Source of the DNA: Micromonospora rubida | Lineage (GTDB): Bacteria; Actinomycetota; Actinomycetes; Mycobacteriales; Micromonosporaceae | Reading direction: 5' to 3' | DNA: 64,000 bases | Assembly: GCF_009908295.1 (NCBI RefSeq) | Contig: NZ_JAAALO010000006.1 | Coordinates: 62,001 to 126,000 of the forward strand | Part shown: positions 51,630-60,657 of the stretch, piece after piece | How positions within the stretch are numbered: position 1 is the first letter of the stretch | How the letters are laid out: each line of letters opens with the position of its first letter | Program-made: the position numbers and the translations under genes | Notes under the pieces: generated by a model | What the model was told of the DNA's origin: nothing | Databases searched by the model: none | Seen by the model: the letters and a program-made list of their open reading frames with translations, nothing else

Positions 51630-52811
51630 TCAGGGCCGCCAGCCGGTCTGCGCCGCCCACTCCTCGGCCCGGTGGTGCTCCTCGTCGAACCACGGGTCCT
51701 TGGCGGTGGTGTACGTGACGCTGTCCGGCGCACTGGCCGCCAGTTCCCGCTTGAGCGCCAGGTACGCCGCCCGCTGGTTCGGATCCGCGCGCAGGTGGTC
51801 CCGCATCAGCAGGGCGTAGCGCCAGCCCGGCGAGCCCTCCGGCCGCAGGTGCAGGTTCACCGGGCGGCCGGGGTCGGCGCTGCCGTGCAGACGCTTCTCC
51901 CACCGGTCGCTGCCCGCCGGCCGGGGGTCGTCCCACCACTCCCCGGGTACCCGGGGAAAACCTGCGGCTGCGAGGCGATCCGCCAGCGGACCGTCCGCCT
52001 CGGCCAGGCTCGGCACCGTGAGCTGGACGTCGATGACGTCCTTGGCCTCCAGGCCGGGCACGGCGGTCGACCCGATGTGGTCGATCCGCAGGTCGGCGGG
52101 GGCGATCGCGTGCCGGATCCGGGCCGCCAGCCGGCCGTACTGCTGGGGCCAGGTGGGGTCGGGCCCGGTCAGCCTCACCCGCTCCGGGCGCACCGCGCGC
52201 CGGTCACGCACGTTCGCCTCGTACGGCAGCAGCCGGTCCCGCCACAGCCGGTCCACCGCGGCGTGCAACTCGTCGAGGGTGCCATCGTTGGGCAGCACCA
52301 CGTCGGCCGCCGCCCGGCGACGGGCATCGTCGGCCTGTGCGGCGATCCGCCGCTCGGCGTCGGCCCGGTCCATGCCCCGGTCGCGCGCGAGCCGGGCCAG
52401 TCGGGTCGAGACCTCCGCCTGCACGACGACGACCAGATGGTACGTCGGAGCGAGCCCGACCTCGACCAGCAGCGGCACGTCGTTGACGACGACCGCGTCC
52501 GGGGCCGCCGCCGCGACGAGTTCGGCGCTCCGGGCCCGGACCCGGGGATGCGTGATCGCCTCCAGCCGGCGGCGGGCCGACTCGTCGGCGAAGACGACCG
52601 CGCCCAGCGCGGCCCGGTCCAGTGCGCCGTCGGGGCCGAGCACCCGGTCGGAGAAGGCGGCGACGATCTCCGCCAGCCCTTCGCTGCCCGGGGCGACCAC
52701 CTCCCGGGCGATCCGGTCGGAGTCGATCAACACCGCGCCGAGCGCGGCCAGCCGCGCCGCGACAGCACTCTTGCCGGACGCGATTCCGCCGGTCAGTCCC
52801 ATCATCAACAC
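51630..52811 (-). CDS. coaE: Dephospho-CoA kinase fused to a GrpB/UPF0157 domain
   Basis: The N-terminal 200 residues are CoaE, which phosphorylates dephospho-CoA in the last step of CoA synthesis: P-loop GLTGGIASGKSAVAARL, LIDSDRIAREVV and VVVNDVPLLVEVGL. The C-terminal 190 residues are a GrpB/UPF0157 (nucleotidyltransferase-fold) domain: RIDHIGSTAVPGL, KDVIDVQLTV and VNLHLRPEGS. The fusion is known in actinobacteria; the role of the second domain is not established. Of several clustered starts (TTG 52823, GTG 52811, ATG 52805, ATG 52802) I favour GTG 52811. No clear binding site is seen. It lies downstream of rpsA behind a terminator. Confidence 0.92.
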   Translation of the reverse strand: MLMMGLTGGIASGKSAVAARLAALGAVLIDSDRIAREVVAPGSEGLAEIVAAFSDRVLGPDGALDRAALGAVVFADESARRRLEAITHPRVRARSAELVAAAAPDAVVVNDVPLLVEVGLAPTYHLVVVVQAEVSTRLARLARDRGMDRADAERRIAAQADDARRRAAADVVLPNDGTLDELHAAVDRLWRDRLLPYEANVRDRRAVRPERVRLTGPDPTWPQQYGRLAARIRHAIAPADLRIDHIGSTAVPGLEAKDVIDVQLTVPSLAEADGPLADRLAAAGFPRVPGEWWDDPRPAGSDRWEKRLHGSADPGRPVNLHLRPEGSPGWRYALLMRDHLRADPNQRAAYLALKRELAASAPDSVTYTTAKDPWFDEEHHRAEEWAAQTGWRP

Positions 52812-52914
52812 CGGACCAGTCAACCGGATCCCGTGCCCCGAGCCAAACCGGCCCGACGGTCGGTCCCGACGCCGCGGCCGGGACCGGCACCCCGCGCGGC
52901 CGGGGACACGGCGA

Positions 52915-52964
52915 GGGCCCCGCCCCCGGCGACCCGGTGAAACCGGATCGCGGGGACGGGGCCC
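52915..52964 (-). terminator. Terminator of rpsA
   Basis: A large branched hairpin: the outer stem GGGCCCCG/CGGGGCCC (52915-52922 with 52957-52964) encloses the inner stem CCGGT-GAA-ACCGG. It lies 16 bases after the rpsA stop. Confidence 0.75.
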
Positions 52965-52979
52965 GTCGTCGTCAGCGGG

Positions 52980-54473
52980 TCACTTGCCGCCGGCGAGCTT
53001 CTCCCGCAGAGCGGCGAGCGCCTCGTCGGTGGCCAGGGTGCCTGCCGGCTCCTCGGCCTGCCGGCTCGGGGCCGAACTGGTCGAGGTGGTGGTGCCACCA
53101 GTGGACACGGCCGGAGCCGGGTTGGCAGCGGCCTCGGCGTCGGCCGCCCGGGAGGTCTGCACCTGCTTGGTGTGGGCCTCCCAGCGGGTACGAGCCTCGG
53201 CGTACTGGTTCTCCCAGGTCTCGCGCTGCTTGTCGTACCCCTCGAGCCACTCGCCCGTCTCGGGGTCGAAGCCGTCCGGGTAGATGTAGTTGCCCTCGGT
53301 GTCGTACGTCGCGGCCATGCCGTAGAGGGTGGGGTCGAAGTGCTCCTCGCCCTCGACGAAGCCCTCGTTGGCCTGCTTGAGCGACAGCGAGATCCGGCGG
53401 CGCTCCAGGTCGATGTCGATGACCTTGACCATGACCTCGGAACCGACCTGGACGACCTGCTCCGGGATCTCCACGTGGCGCTCGGCCAGCTCGGAGATGT
53501 GGACCAGGCCCTCGATGCCGTCGTCCACCCGGACGAAGGCGCCGAACGGGACCAGCTTGGTGACCTTACCCGGCACGATCTGCTGGATCGCGTGGGTGCG
53601 GGCGAACTGACGCCACGGGTCTTCCTGGGTCGCCTTCAGCGACAGCGAGACGCGTTCGCGGTCCAGGTCGACGTCCAGGACCTCGACCTCGACCTCCTGG
53701 CCCACCTCGACGACCTCGGACGGGTGGTCGATGTGCTTCCAGGACAGCTCGGAGACGTGCACCAGGCCGTCCACGCCGCCAAGGTCGACGAACGCGCCGA
53801 AGTTGACGATCGAGGACACGACGCCCTTGCGGACCTGGCCCTTCTGCAGCTTGTTGAGGAACTCGGTGCGCACCTCGGACTGCGTCTGCTCCAGCCAGGC
53901 CCGGCGGGAGAGGACCACGTTGTTGCGGTTCTTGTCCAGCTCGATGATCTTGGCTTCGAGCTCACGGCCGACGTACGGCTGCAGGTCGCGCACCCGCCGC
54001 ATCTCGACCAGGGACGCGGGCAGGAAGCCGCGGAGCCCGATGTCGAGGATGAGACCACCCTTGACGACCTCGATGACCGAGCCGCGGACGACACCGTCCT
54101 CGTCCTTGATCTTCTCGATCGTGCCCCAGGCCCGCTCGTACTGCGCCCGCTTCTTGGAGAGGATCAGACGACCCTCCTTGTCCTCCTTCTGGAGGACCAG
54201 GGCCTCGATGTGGTCACCGACCGAAACGACCTCGGCCGGGTCCACGTCGTGCTTGATCGACAACTCACGAGAGGGGATGACACCCTCGGTCTTGTAGCCG
54301 ATGTCGAGCAGGACCTCGTCCCGATCGACCTTGACGACGGTGCCTTCGACAATGTCGCCGTCGTTGAAGTACTTGATGGTCTCGTCGATCGCGGCGAGGA
54401 AAGCCTCCTCGGAACCGAGATCGTCGTGGGTGACCCGGGTGGCGCTCGAGGGGGCCTCGATGCTGCTCGTCAT
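52980..54473 (-). CDS. rpsA: 30S ribosomal protein S1
   Basis: The 497-residue protein helps the 30S subunit bind and unfold mRNA. Four S1 RNA-binding domains are visible at about residues 36-105, 121-191, 208-278 and 295-365, each ending with the R(V/I)SLSLK- or RLILSKK-type strand. A long acidic, then Ala/Thr/Ser-rich tail follows, usual for actinobacterial S1. ATG 54473 gives the family start; GGAG lies 12 bases upstream. The leader is long (about 180 bases) if the promoter near 54659-54689 is correct, which leaves room for the autogenous control known for S1 in other bacteria. Confidence 0.95.
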   Translation of the reverse strand: MTSSIEAPSSATRVTHDDLGSEEAFLAAIDETIKYFNDGDIVEGTVVKVDRDEVLLDIGYKTEGVIPSRELSIKHDVDPAEVVSVGDHIEALVLQKEDKEGRLILSKKRAQYERAWGTIEKIKDEDGVVRGSVIEVVKGGLILDIGLRGFLPASLVEMRRVRDLQPYVGRELEAKIIELDKNRNNVVLSRRAWLEQTQSEVRTEFLNKLQKGQVRKGVVSSIVNFGAFVDLGGVDGLVHVSELSWKHIDHPSEVVEVGQEVEVEVLDVDLDRERVSLSLKATQEDPWRQFARTHAIQQIVPGKVTKLVPFGAFVRVDDGIEGLVHISELAERHVEIPEQVVQVGSEVMVKVIDIDLERRRISLSLKQANEGFVEGEEHFDPTLYGMAATYDTEGNYIYPDGFDPETGEWLEGYDKQRETWENQYAEARTRWEAHTKQVQTSRAADAEAAANPAPAVSTGGTTTSTSSAPSRQAEEPAGTLATDEALAALREKLAGGK

Positions 54474-54658
54474 GTGGGCGGTTGCTCCGGTCGGATGGGT
54501 TTTGGGTTGTCACAGCAGGCTGGTGTCGCGGTGACCTGTTCGCGCCAACGGATCCGTCGCCGGGCACACCGAACGATCGCTGAATGAGATCCTGATGTGG
54601 CTCCGTCGACCGCGCACCTGCTCCCTGCCGAGGCACACGATCCGCGAGCGCATCATCC

Positions 54659-54689
54659 AGCCTACCGTGTGCATTACCACAGCGTGCAA
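54659..54689 (-). promoter_or_regulatory. Possible rpsA promoter
   Basis: On the minus strand TTGCAC (54684-54689) and TAGGCT (54659-54664) are spaced by 19 bases, slightly long. Transcription would begin near 54652. Confidence 0.45.
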
Positions 54690-54850
54690 GCCCCGGGGAT
54701 AAGTGATCCAGCCCGCTTTCGCGATGCGCCGTCTCTTACGTCCCGACCGGCGATGCTTTGCCCCATCCGGGGGGGGGCGCCGCGCCGCGAAGCACCGCGC
54801 CGGGCGACGCCCTGGCGGCGCGGAACCGGGGAGCCGGCCGGGTGGCCCCA

Positions 54851-54856
54851 TAGACT
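54851..54856 (+). promoter_or_regulatory. -10 box, leaderless type
   Basis: TAGACT lies 6 bases before ATG 54863, which has no binding site. Confidence 0.6.
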
Positions 54857-54862
54857 GCCGCG

Positions 54863-55708
54863 ATGACCGACGACCGGGCGGGTGCCGTGACCCACGCCGA
54901 CCACGCCGACCCGCCGGGCGTGCTGCGGCGCCCGGTCACCGACGCGGAGAGCCGCCGGGCGAACCGTGGCTGGTGGGACGGCGACGCCGACGACTACCAG
55001 GCCGAGCACGGCGCGTTCCTCGGCGACGTGGAGTTCGTCTGGTGCCCCGAGGGGCTGCTGGAGGCCGAGGCCCGGCTGCTCGGCGACGTCGCCGGGCGGC
55101 GGGTGCTGGAGGTGGGCGCCGGGGCGGCGGCCGCCGCCCGCTGGCTGGCCACGGCGGGGGCGAGACCGGTCGCGCTGGACCTGTCCATCGGCATGCTGCG
55201 GCACGCCGCGGCGGCCGCCGACCGCACGGGTGTACGGGTGCCACTGGTGCAGGCCGACGCGCTCGCGTTGCCCTTCGCGGACGCGGCGTTCGACACCGCG
55301 TGCACGGCGTTCGGGGCGATCCCGTTCGTGGCCGACTCGGCGGCGGTGATGCGCGAGGTGTTCCGGGTGCTGCGGCCCGGCGGCCGGTGGGTGTTCTCGG
55401 TGACCCACCCGATGCGCTGGGTCTTCCTCGACGACCCGGGCCAGGGCGGCCTGACGGCCGTGCACTCGTACTTCGACCGCTCCCCGTACGTGGAGCAGGA
55501 CGAGTCGGGCGCGGCCACGTACGTCGAGCAGCACCGCACCCTCGGCGACCGGGTCCGTGAGCTGGTCGACGCCGGGTTCCGGCTGGTCGACCTGGTGGAG
55601 CCGGAGTGGCCGGAGGGACACGAGGGGATCTGGGGGCAGTGGAGCCCGCTGCGCGGCCGGCTCTTCCCCGGCACCGCCATCTTCGTCGCGGAGAAGCCCA
55701 CCGACTGA
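54863..55708 (+). CDS. Class I SAM-dependent methyltransferase
   Basis: The 281-residue protein has the Methyltransf_11 pattern: motif I RVLEVGAGAAAAARWLA (about residue 80), PVALDLSIGML (acidic end of strand 2), LPFADAAFDTACTAFGAIPF and VLRPGGRWVFSVTHPMRW. An N-terminal NRGWWDGDADDYQAEHG box and a C-terminal EGIWGQWSPLRGRLFPGTA box are typical of a widespread actinobacterial group with no known substrate. ATG 54863 is fixed by a -10 box 6 bases upstream (leaderless). Confidence 0.9.
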   Translation: MTDDRAGAVTHADHADPPGVLRRPVTDAESRRANRGWWDGDADDYQAEHGAFLGDVEFVWCPEGLLEAEARLLGDVAGRRVLEVGAGAAAAARWLATAGARPVALDLSIGMLRHAAAAADRTGVRVPLVQADALALPFADAAFDTACTAFGAIPFVADSAAVMREVFRVLRPGGRWVFSVTHPMRWVFLDDPGQGGLTAVHSYFDRSPYVEQDESGAATYVEQHRTLGDRVRELVDAGFRLVDLVEPEWPEGHEGIWGQWSPLRGRLFPGTAIFVAEKPTD

Positions 55709-55753
55709 GCGGTGTCGCACAGCGGGTGCGACGTCCCGGGCGAGGACCGGGGT

Positions 55754-55759
55754 TACGCT
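55754..55759 (+). promoter_or_regulatory. -10 box, leaderless type
   Basis: TACGCT lies 6 bases before GTG 55766, which has no binding site; this sets the start of the Uma2 gene. Confidence 0.6.
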
Positions 55760-55765
55760 GACCGG

Positions 55766-56368
55766 GTGAGCGCCGAGCCGATCGCGACACCACCTGGCCC
55801 CTGGTGTCCGGACCCGATCCGGCAGCAGCGTGCCGACTACACGCTGGAAGACCTGCCCAACCTGCCGGACGACGCCCCGCGCGTCGAACTCGTCGACGGA
55901 GTCATCCAGGTGACACCCTCCCCCACCCTGGGCCATCAGGACACCGCCAGCCTGCTCTGGCTGTGGCTGCGGTCCCACGCGCCCGAACACCTCCGCGCCA
56001 CGCAGGCCGTCGGGGTGGCGCTCAACGCGAACACCAGCCGACAGCCGGACGTGCTGCTGCGCCGCGCCGAGGTGCGGCCCGACCGTTCCCTGCTCCTGGC
56101 GGAGGACGTCGTCCTCGCGGTGGAGGTGGTGTCCCCCGGCACCCGGCGGGTCGACCGCTTCGCCAAGCCGGGCGAGTACGCCGCCGCCGGCATCCCGTTC
56201 TACTGGCGCATCGAGCAGGACCCGGTGCACGTGTACGCGTACCGGCTCAGCGGCCAGCTCAGTCTGAGCGGTGAGCGGCAGTACGAGCTGGTCGCCGACA
56301 GCGCGGAGCTGATCGAGCTGGCCGAGCCGTTCGAGATCAAGCTGCCGGTCGCCGAGCTCGCCGCGTAG
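55766..56368 (+). CDS. Uma2-family (DUF820) PD-(D/E)XK nuclease-like protein
   Basis: The 200-residue protein has the Uma2 pattern: PRVELVDGVIQVTPSPT near the N-terminus, SRQPDVLLRR with the active-site Asp, then VVLAVEVVSPGTRRVDRFAKP with Glu and distal Lys, and EYAAAGIPFYWRIEQDP. This corresponds to a restriction-endonuclease-like fold. Uma2 proteins are abundant in cyanobacteria and actinobacteria and their function is unknown. GTG 55766 is preferred over the frame start at 55712 because of the -10 box 6 bases upstream. Confidence 0.9.
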   Translation: MSAEPIATPPGPWCPDPIRQQRADYTLEDLPNLPDDAPRVELVDGVIQVTPSPTLGHQDTASLLWLWLRSHAPEHLRATQAVGVALNANTSRQPDVLLRRAEVRPDRSLLLAEDVVLAVEVVSPGTRRVDRFAKPGEYAAAGIPFYWRIEQDPVHVYAYRLSGQLSLSGERQYELVADSAELIELAEPFEIKLPVAELAA

Positions 56369-56410
56369 CCGCCGCCCGTTTGGCCGGGGGCGCCCCGGGT
56401 AGCCAGCCTC

Positions 56411-56629
56411 ATGGCCGAGAAGAAGTTCCGCAGGGGTGACCACGTCTCCTGGGCCAGCCACAGCGGTCGGGCCCACGGCACGGTGCGGGAGGAACTGACC
56501 GAACGGACACACGTACGCGGGCACGCCGTGAACGCGTCGCAGGACGAGCCGCAGTACCGCATCCGCGTCGACGACTCGGGACGGGACGTCGCCCACCGGC
56601 CGGAGGTGCTGCGCCGTGAGCAGGGCTGA
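56411..56629 (+). CDS. DUF2945 (hypervirulence-associated TUDOR-like) protein
   Basis: The 72-residue basic protein has the DUF2945 pattern: KKFRRGDHVSWASHSGRAHG, then TVREEL and YRIRVDDSGRDVAHRPEVLRR. It is a small SH3/Tudor-like barrel of unknown function. Its last 14 bases overlap the next gene, DUF3140, so the two are translated together. The pair recurs in actinobacteria. Confidence 0.87.
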   Translation: MAEKKFRRGDHVSWASHSGRAHGTVREELTERTHVRGHAVNASQDEPQYRIRVDDSGRDVAHRPEVLRREQG

Positions 56630-56963
56630 GCGGGGACGCGACACGTACCGGGAGTTCGCCGAGGCGGTGAACATGAAGCCGGGCGAGCTGTCGACGTGGC
56701 TGGAGACCGACGAGTCGAAGCGGGTCGGCTGGCACAAGGGCGGCCGGGCGGGCGGCGGCGAGTCGGTCGGGCACGAGTCCGGCCGGAAGATCGTCAATCT
56801 GCTGCGGCGCGGACGGGCCGGGCTCTCCGAGGCCGACCACCAGCACATGCGCAAGGTCGTCGGCTACGTCCGCCGGCATATGGCGCAGCGGCCGTCCGGG
56901 AACGTGCGCGACACGAAGTGGCGGTGGTCGCTGATGAACTGGGGCCACGACCCGCTCAAGTGA
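56616..56963 (+). CDS. DUF3140 protein
   Basis: The 115-residue protein matches DUF3140: FAEAVNMKPGELSTWLETDE, GESVGHESGRKIVNLLRR, HMRKVVGYVRRHMAQRPSGN and WRWSLMNWGHDPLK at the very end. It is basic and helical, sometimes described as DNA-binding; the function is unknown. GTG 56616 lies inside the end of the DUF2945 gene (14-base overlap). Confidence 0.88.
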   Translation: MSRAERGRDTYREFAEAVNMKPGELSTWLETDESKRVGWHKGGRAGGGESVGHESGRKIVNLLRRGRAGLSEADHQHMRKVVGYVRRHMAQRPSGNVRDTKWRWSLMNWGHDPLK

Positions 56964-57040
56964 GCGGGCCGCGGCCCCGGTGCGCGTCGCCGGGCCGGTG
57001 ACCTGGTCGTCGAGCGGGCGGCCGGAGCCCGGCAACGGGC

Positions 57041-57072
57041 CGGCACGGCGACCGGGCGGCACGGCGACCGGG
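57041..57072. repeat. Tandem 16-bp repeat
   Basis: CGGCACGGCGACCGGG occurs twice in a row just after the end of polA on its strand. It is short and GC-rich, with no evident role. Confidence 0.7.
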
Positions 57073-57079
57073 CGGAGCG

Positions 57080-59788
57080 TCAGTGGTCGGCGCTGTTCCA
57101 GTCGCGGCCCTCGCCGACGGAGACCTCCAGCGGGACCGACAGCGGGTACGCCCCGCCCATCTCCTTGCGGACCAGCGCCTCCAGGGACTCCCGCTCGCCC
57201 GGGGCCACCTCGAAGACCAACTCGTCGTGCACCTGGAGCAGCACCCGCGACCGCAGTTCGGCGGCGCGCAGCGCCGCGTCGACGTGCAGCATGGCGACCT
57301 TGATGATGTCCGCCGCCGAGCCCTGGATCGGGGCGTTCAACGCCATCCGCTCGGCCATCTCCCGGCGCTGCCGGTTGTCGCTGACCAGGTCGGGAAGGTA
57401 TCGCCGGCGGCCCAGGACGGTGGAGGTGTAGCCGTCGTGCCGCGCTCGGGCGACGACCTCGTTGAGGTAGTCACGGACCCCGCCGAAGCCGGCAAAGTAG
57501 TTCTCCATCAGCCCGCGCGCCTCCTCGGCGGTGATCCCGAGCTGCTGGGACAGGCCGAACGCGCTCAGCCCGTACGCCAGGCCGTAGTTCATCGCCTTGA
57601 TCTTGCGGCGCTGGTCGGCCGTGACCGCCTCCACCGGCACCCCGAACACCGACGACGCGGTGGCGGCGTGGAAGTCCCGACCGGAGTTGAACGCCTCGAT
57701 CAGCGCTTCGTCCGACGACAGGTGCGCCATGATCCGCATCTCGATCTGGCTGTAGTCGGCGGTGAGCAGGCAGTCGTACCCCTGCCCCACCACGAAGGCC
57801 CGGCGGATCCGCCGGCCCTCCTCGGTGCGGATCGGGATGTTCTGCAGGTTGGGGTCGGTGGAGGAGAGCCGGCCGGTGGCCGCCACCGTCTGCTTGAACG
57901 TGGTGTGGATGCGGCCGTCGTCGGAGACCGACTTGAGCAGGCCGTCGACGGTCGACTTGAGCTTGGCCACGTCCCGGTGGCGCAGCAGGTGTTCCAGCAC
58001 CGGCAGGGGGTTCTGCGCGTAGAGCCACTGGAGGGCGTCGGCGTCGGTGGTGTAGCCGGTCTTGATCTTCTTGGTCTTGGGCAGCTCCAGCTCGCCGAAG
58101 AGCAACTCCTGGAGCTGCTTCGGCGAGCCGAGGTTGAACTCCCGCCCCACCGCGGCGTACGCGCCCTGGGCGGCGGCCTTGACCTCGCCCGCGAAGTGCG
58201 CCTCCAACTCCTGGAGGTAGTCCAGGTCTGCGGCGATGCCGACCTGCTGGATCGTGGCGAGCACCTCCGACAGCGGCAGCTCGACCCCCGCCATCAGCCG
58301 GGCGGACTGCTCGCCGTCGCGGGACAGCTCGGCGTCGATCGCGTCGGCCAGGTCGAGGGTGGCCCGGGCCTGGAGCATCAGGTTCTGCTCGGCCTCGCCG
58401 TCGTCGCCGAGGCCGTCGAGGGTGAGCTGACCGGTCTCCGGGGCGTCGACCCGCAGCTCCCGGTGCAGGTAGCGCAGCGCCAGGTCGGTCAGGTCGTAGG
58501 AGCGCTGGTCGGGGCGGGCCAGGTAGGCGGCCAGCTCGGTGTCGCGGGCCACGCCCGCCAGGGCCCAGCCGCGGGCGGCGAACGCCAGCCGGGCGTGCTT
58601 GCTGTCGTGCACCACCTTGGGCCGCTGCGGGTCGGCCAGCCAGCCGGCCAGGGCCCGCTCGTCGGCCTCGACCAGCTCCGCCGGGTCGAACCAGGCCGCC
58701 GGGCCGGAAGCCAGCGCGAGGGCCACGCCGTCGAGCTGCGGCTCGTACCGCTCCCGGGGGGTCGTCGGCTTCGTCGGCGTCTTCACCGCCACGCCGACCT
58801 GGACGCCGGCCGGGGCGTGCGCGTCGAGCCAGCCGGCCAGCGCGCCGGGCTCGGTCAGCTTCTCGCCGGTCAGGTCGAACCCGGCCTCCGCCTCCGGCTC
58901 CACGGCCTCCAGGTACTGGTAGAGCCGGTCGCGCAGAATGCGGAACTCCAGGGTGTCGAAGACCTGGTGCACCGCCTCCCGGTCCCAGCCGGCCCAGCGG
59001 GCGTCCTCGGGACGGACCGGCAGCTCCAGGTCGGAGACCAGCCGGTTGAGCTCGTAGTTGCGGATCACGTCGGCGAGCCGCTCGCGCAGGCTGTCGCCGG
59101 CCTTGCCCTTGATCTCGTCGGCCCGCGCGATGACCCCGTCGACCCCGCCGTACAGGTTGATCCACTTGGCGGCGGTCTTCGGCCCCACCCCGGGCACACC
59201 CGGCAGGTTGTCGCTGGTCTCGCCGACCAGGGCGGCCAGGTCGCGGTAGCGCTGCGGGCCGACGCCGTACTTCGCCTCGATCGCGGCGGCGTCCATCCGG
59301 GCCAGGTCGGAGACGCCCTTGCGCGGGTAGAGCACCGTGATGTTGTCGTCGATGAGCTGGAAGGCGTCCCGGTCGCCGCTGGAGATCAGCACCGTCATGC
59401 CCTGGTCGCGGGCCTGGCAGGCGAGGGTGGCGATGACGTCGTCGGCCTCGTAGCCCTCCATCTCCACCACCGGGATCTGGAGCGCCTCCAGCACCTCCTT
59501 GACCAGGCTGACCTGGCCCTTGAAGTCCGCCGGGGTCTCGCTGCGGCCCGCCTTGTACTCCGCGTACTTCTCGGTGCGGAAGGAGCGGCGGGACACGTCG
59601 AAGGCAACGACGATGTGGGTCGGCTGCTCGTCGCGCAGCACGTTGATCAGCATCGAGGTGAAGCCGTAGACGGCGTTTGTCGGCTGCCCGGTCGTGGTCG
59701 AGAAGTTCTCCACCGGCAGGGCGAAGAATGCCCGGTATGCCAAGGAATGTCCGTCGACGAGGAGCAGGCGCGGCGTCGTAGCTGTCAC
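57080..59788 (-). CDS. polA: DNA polymerase I
   Basis: The 902-residue repair and Okazaki-fragment polymerase has a 5'-3' exonuclease domain (LLLVDGHSLAYRAFFALP, YEADDVIATLA, LISSGDRDAFQLI, VPGVGPKTAAKW; residues 1-290). A 3'-5' exonuclease-like domain (about 310-490) lacks the Asp-x-Glu proofreading motif, as in other actinobacteria. The polymerase domain has motif A LTADYSQIEMRIMAHLS, motif B RRKIKAMNYGLAYG and motif C LLQVHDELVFEV. GTG 59788 is fixed by TAGAGT 7 bases upstream (leaderless). It lies downstream of the liv operon behind a terminator. Confidence 0.96.
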   Translation of the reverse strand: MTATTPRLLLVDGHSLAYRAFFALPVENFSTTTGQPTNAVYGFTSMLINVLRDEQPTHIVVAFDVSRRSFRTEKYAEYKAGRSETPADFKGQVSLVKEVLEALQIPVVEMEGYEADDVIATLACQARDQGMTVLISSGDRDAFQLIDDNITVLYPRKGVSDLARMDAAAIEAKYGVGPQRYRDLAALVGETSDNLPGVPGVGPKTAAKWINLYGGVDGVIARADEIKGKAGDSLRERLADVIRNYELNRLVSDLELPVRPEDARWAGWDREAVHQVFDTLEFRILRDRLYQYLEAVEPEAEAGFDLTGEKLTEPGALAGWLDAHAPAGVQVGVAVKTPTKPTTPRERYEPQLDGVALALASGPAAWFDPAELVEADERALAGWLADPQRPKVVHDSKHARLAFAARGWALAGVARDTELAAYLARPDQRSYDLTDLALRYLHRELRVDAPETGQLTLDGLGDDGEAEQNLMLQARATLDLADAIDAELSRDGEQSARLMAGVELPLSEVLATIQQVGIAADLDYLQELEAHFAGEVKAAAQGAYAAVGREFNLGSPKQLQELLFGELELPKTKKIKTGYTTDADALQWLYAQNPLPVLEHLLRHRDVAKLKSTVDGLLKSVSDDGRIHTTFKQTVAATGRLSSTDPNLQNIPIRTEEGRRIRRAFVVGQGYDCLLTADYSQIEMRIMAHLSSDEALIEAFNSGRDFHAATASSVFGVPVEAVTADQRRKIKAMNYGLAYGLSAFGLSQQLGITAEEARGLMENYFAGFGGVRDYLNEVVARARHDGYTSTVLGRRRYLPDLVSDNRQRREMAERMALNAPIQGSAADIIKVAMLHVDAALRAAELRSRVLLQVHDELVFEVAPGERESLEALVRKEMGGAYPLSVPLEVSVGEGRDWNSADH

Positions 59789-59795
59789 GCAGGCG

Positions 59796-59801
59796 ACTCT
59801 A
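59796..59801 (-). promoter_or_regulatory. -10 box of polA (leaderless type)
   Basis: On the minus strand TAGAGT lies 7 bases before GTG 59788. Confidence 0.6.
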
Positions 59802-59892
59802 GTCCGTACGCCCGACATCGCCGCTCGGTGGCACGGCCGGCGGAGGCGGGAATCGCCCCGGCGGCCGGTCGCCCCGACGTCGGGGACGCAGA

Positions 59893-59938
59893 CGTCGGCG
59901 GCCGGTCGCCCCCGGGTGGGGACGGCCGGCCGCCGACG
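59893..59938 (-). terminator. Terminator of the liv operon
   Basis: A perfect 13-bp stem (59893-59905 with 59926-59938) lies 9 bases after the livF stop. The palindrome CCCCGACGTCGGGG follows on its left, and GGCGGCCGGTCGCCCC is duplicated across both. Confidence 0.75.
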
Positions 59939-59946
59939 GTACGACC

Positions 59947-60657
59947 TCAGGCCACGCCGAGGTACGCCTCCTTGACCGCCGGGTCGTGCAGCAGGTCCTG
60001 GCCGGTGCCCTCCTTGACGATCCGGCCGGTCTCCAGCACGTACCCCCGGTGGGCGCGGGACAGCGCCTGCTGGGCGTTCTGCTCCACCAGCAGGATCGTG
60101 GTGCCCTGCTCGTTGATCCGGGTGATGATTTCGAAGATCTGCTGGATCAGCTTCGGCGCCAGGCCCATCGACGGCTCGTCGAGCAGCAGCAGCCGCGGCC
60201 GGGCCATCAGCGCCCGACCCACGGCGAGCATCTGCTGCTCACCGCCGGAGAGGGTGCCGCCGGCCTGCTTGCGCCGCTCCGCCAGCCGGGGGAACAGGTC
60301 CAGCACCATCGCCATGTCCTTGGCGATCTCCGCTTTGTCCCGGCGGGTGTACGCCCCCATCTCCAGGTTCTCCATCACCGTCATGCCGGGGAACACGCCC
60401 CGGCCCTCGGGCGCCTGCCCGATCCCGCGGGTCACCCGCAGGTCGGCCCGCATCCGGGTGACGTCCGTGCCGTCGAAGACGATCGAGCCCTGGGCCACCG
60501 GGCGCAGCCCGGAGATCGCCCGCATGGTGGTGGTCTTGCCCGCGCCGTTGGCGCCGATGAGCGCGACCACCTCGCCCTCGTTGACCACCAGGCTGATCCC
60601 GTGCAGCGCCTGGATGCGCCCGTACAGCAGGGTCAGGTCCTTGATCTCAAGCAGCAT
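59947..60657 (-). CDS. livF: Branched-chain amino acid ABC transporter, ATP-binding protein LivF
   Basis: This 236-residue ATPase is one of two that drive branched-chain (or related) amino-acid import. Walker A is LIGANGAGKTTTMRAI near residue 34, the signature is GTLSGGEQQMLAVGRAL and Walker B is LLLLDEPSMGLAP; the C-terminus KEAYLGVA is typical of LivF. ATG 60657 overlaps the end of livG by 11 bases, which indicates translational coupling. It is the last gene of the operon. Confidence 0.94.
   Translation of the reverse strand: MLLEIKDLTLLYGRIQALHGISLVVNEGEVVALIGANGAGKTTTMRAISGLRPVAQGSIVFDGTDVTRMRADLRVTRGIGQAPEGRGVFPGMTVMENLEMGAYTRRDKAEIAKDMAMVLDLFPRLAERRKQAGGTLSGGEQQMLAVGRALMARPRLLLLDEPSMGLAPKLIQQIFEIITRINEQGTTILLVEQNAQQALSRAHRGYVLETGRIVKEGTGQDLLHDPAVKEAYLGVA

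Larger units (their letters stand above)
54474..54862. other. 389-bp divergent gap between rpsA and a methyltransferase gene
   Basis: There is no credible gene here. It holds the rpsA leader and promoter (left two thirds) and a GC-rich stretch with a G7-G8 run near 54770, then the -10 box of the methyltransferase gene. Confidence 0.55.
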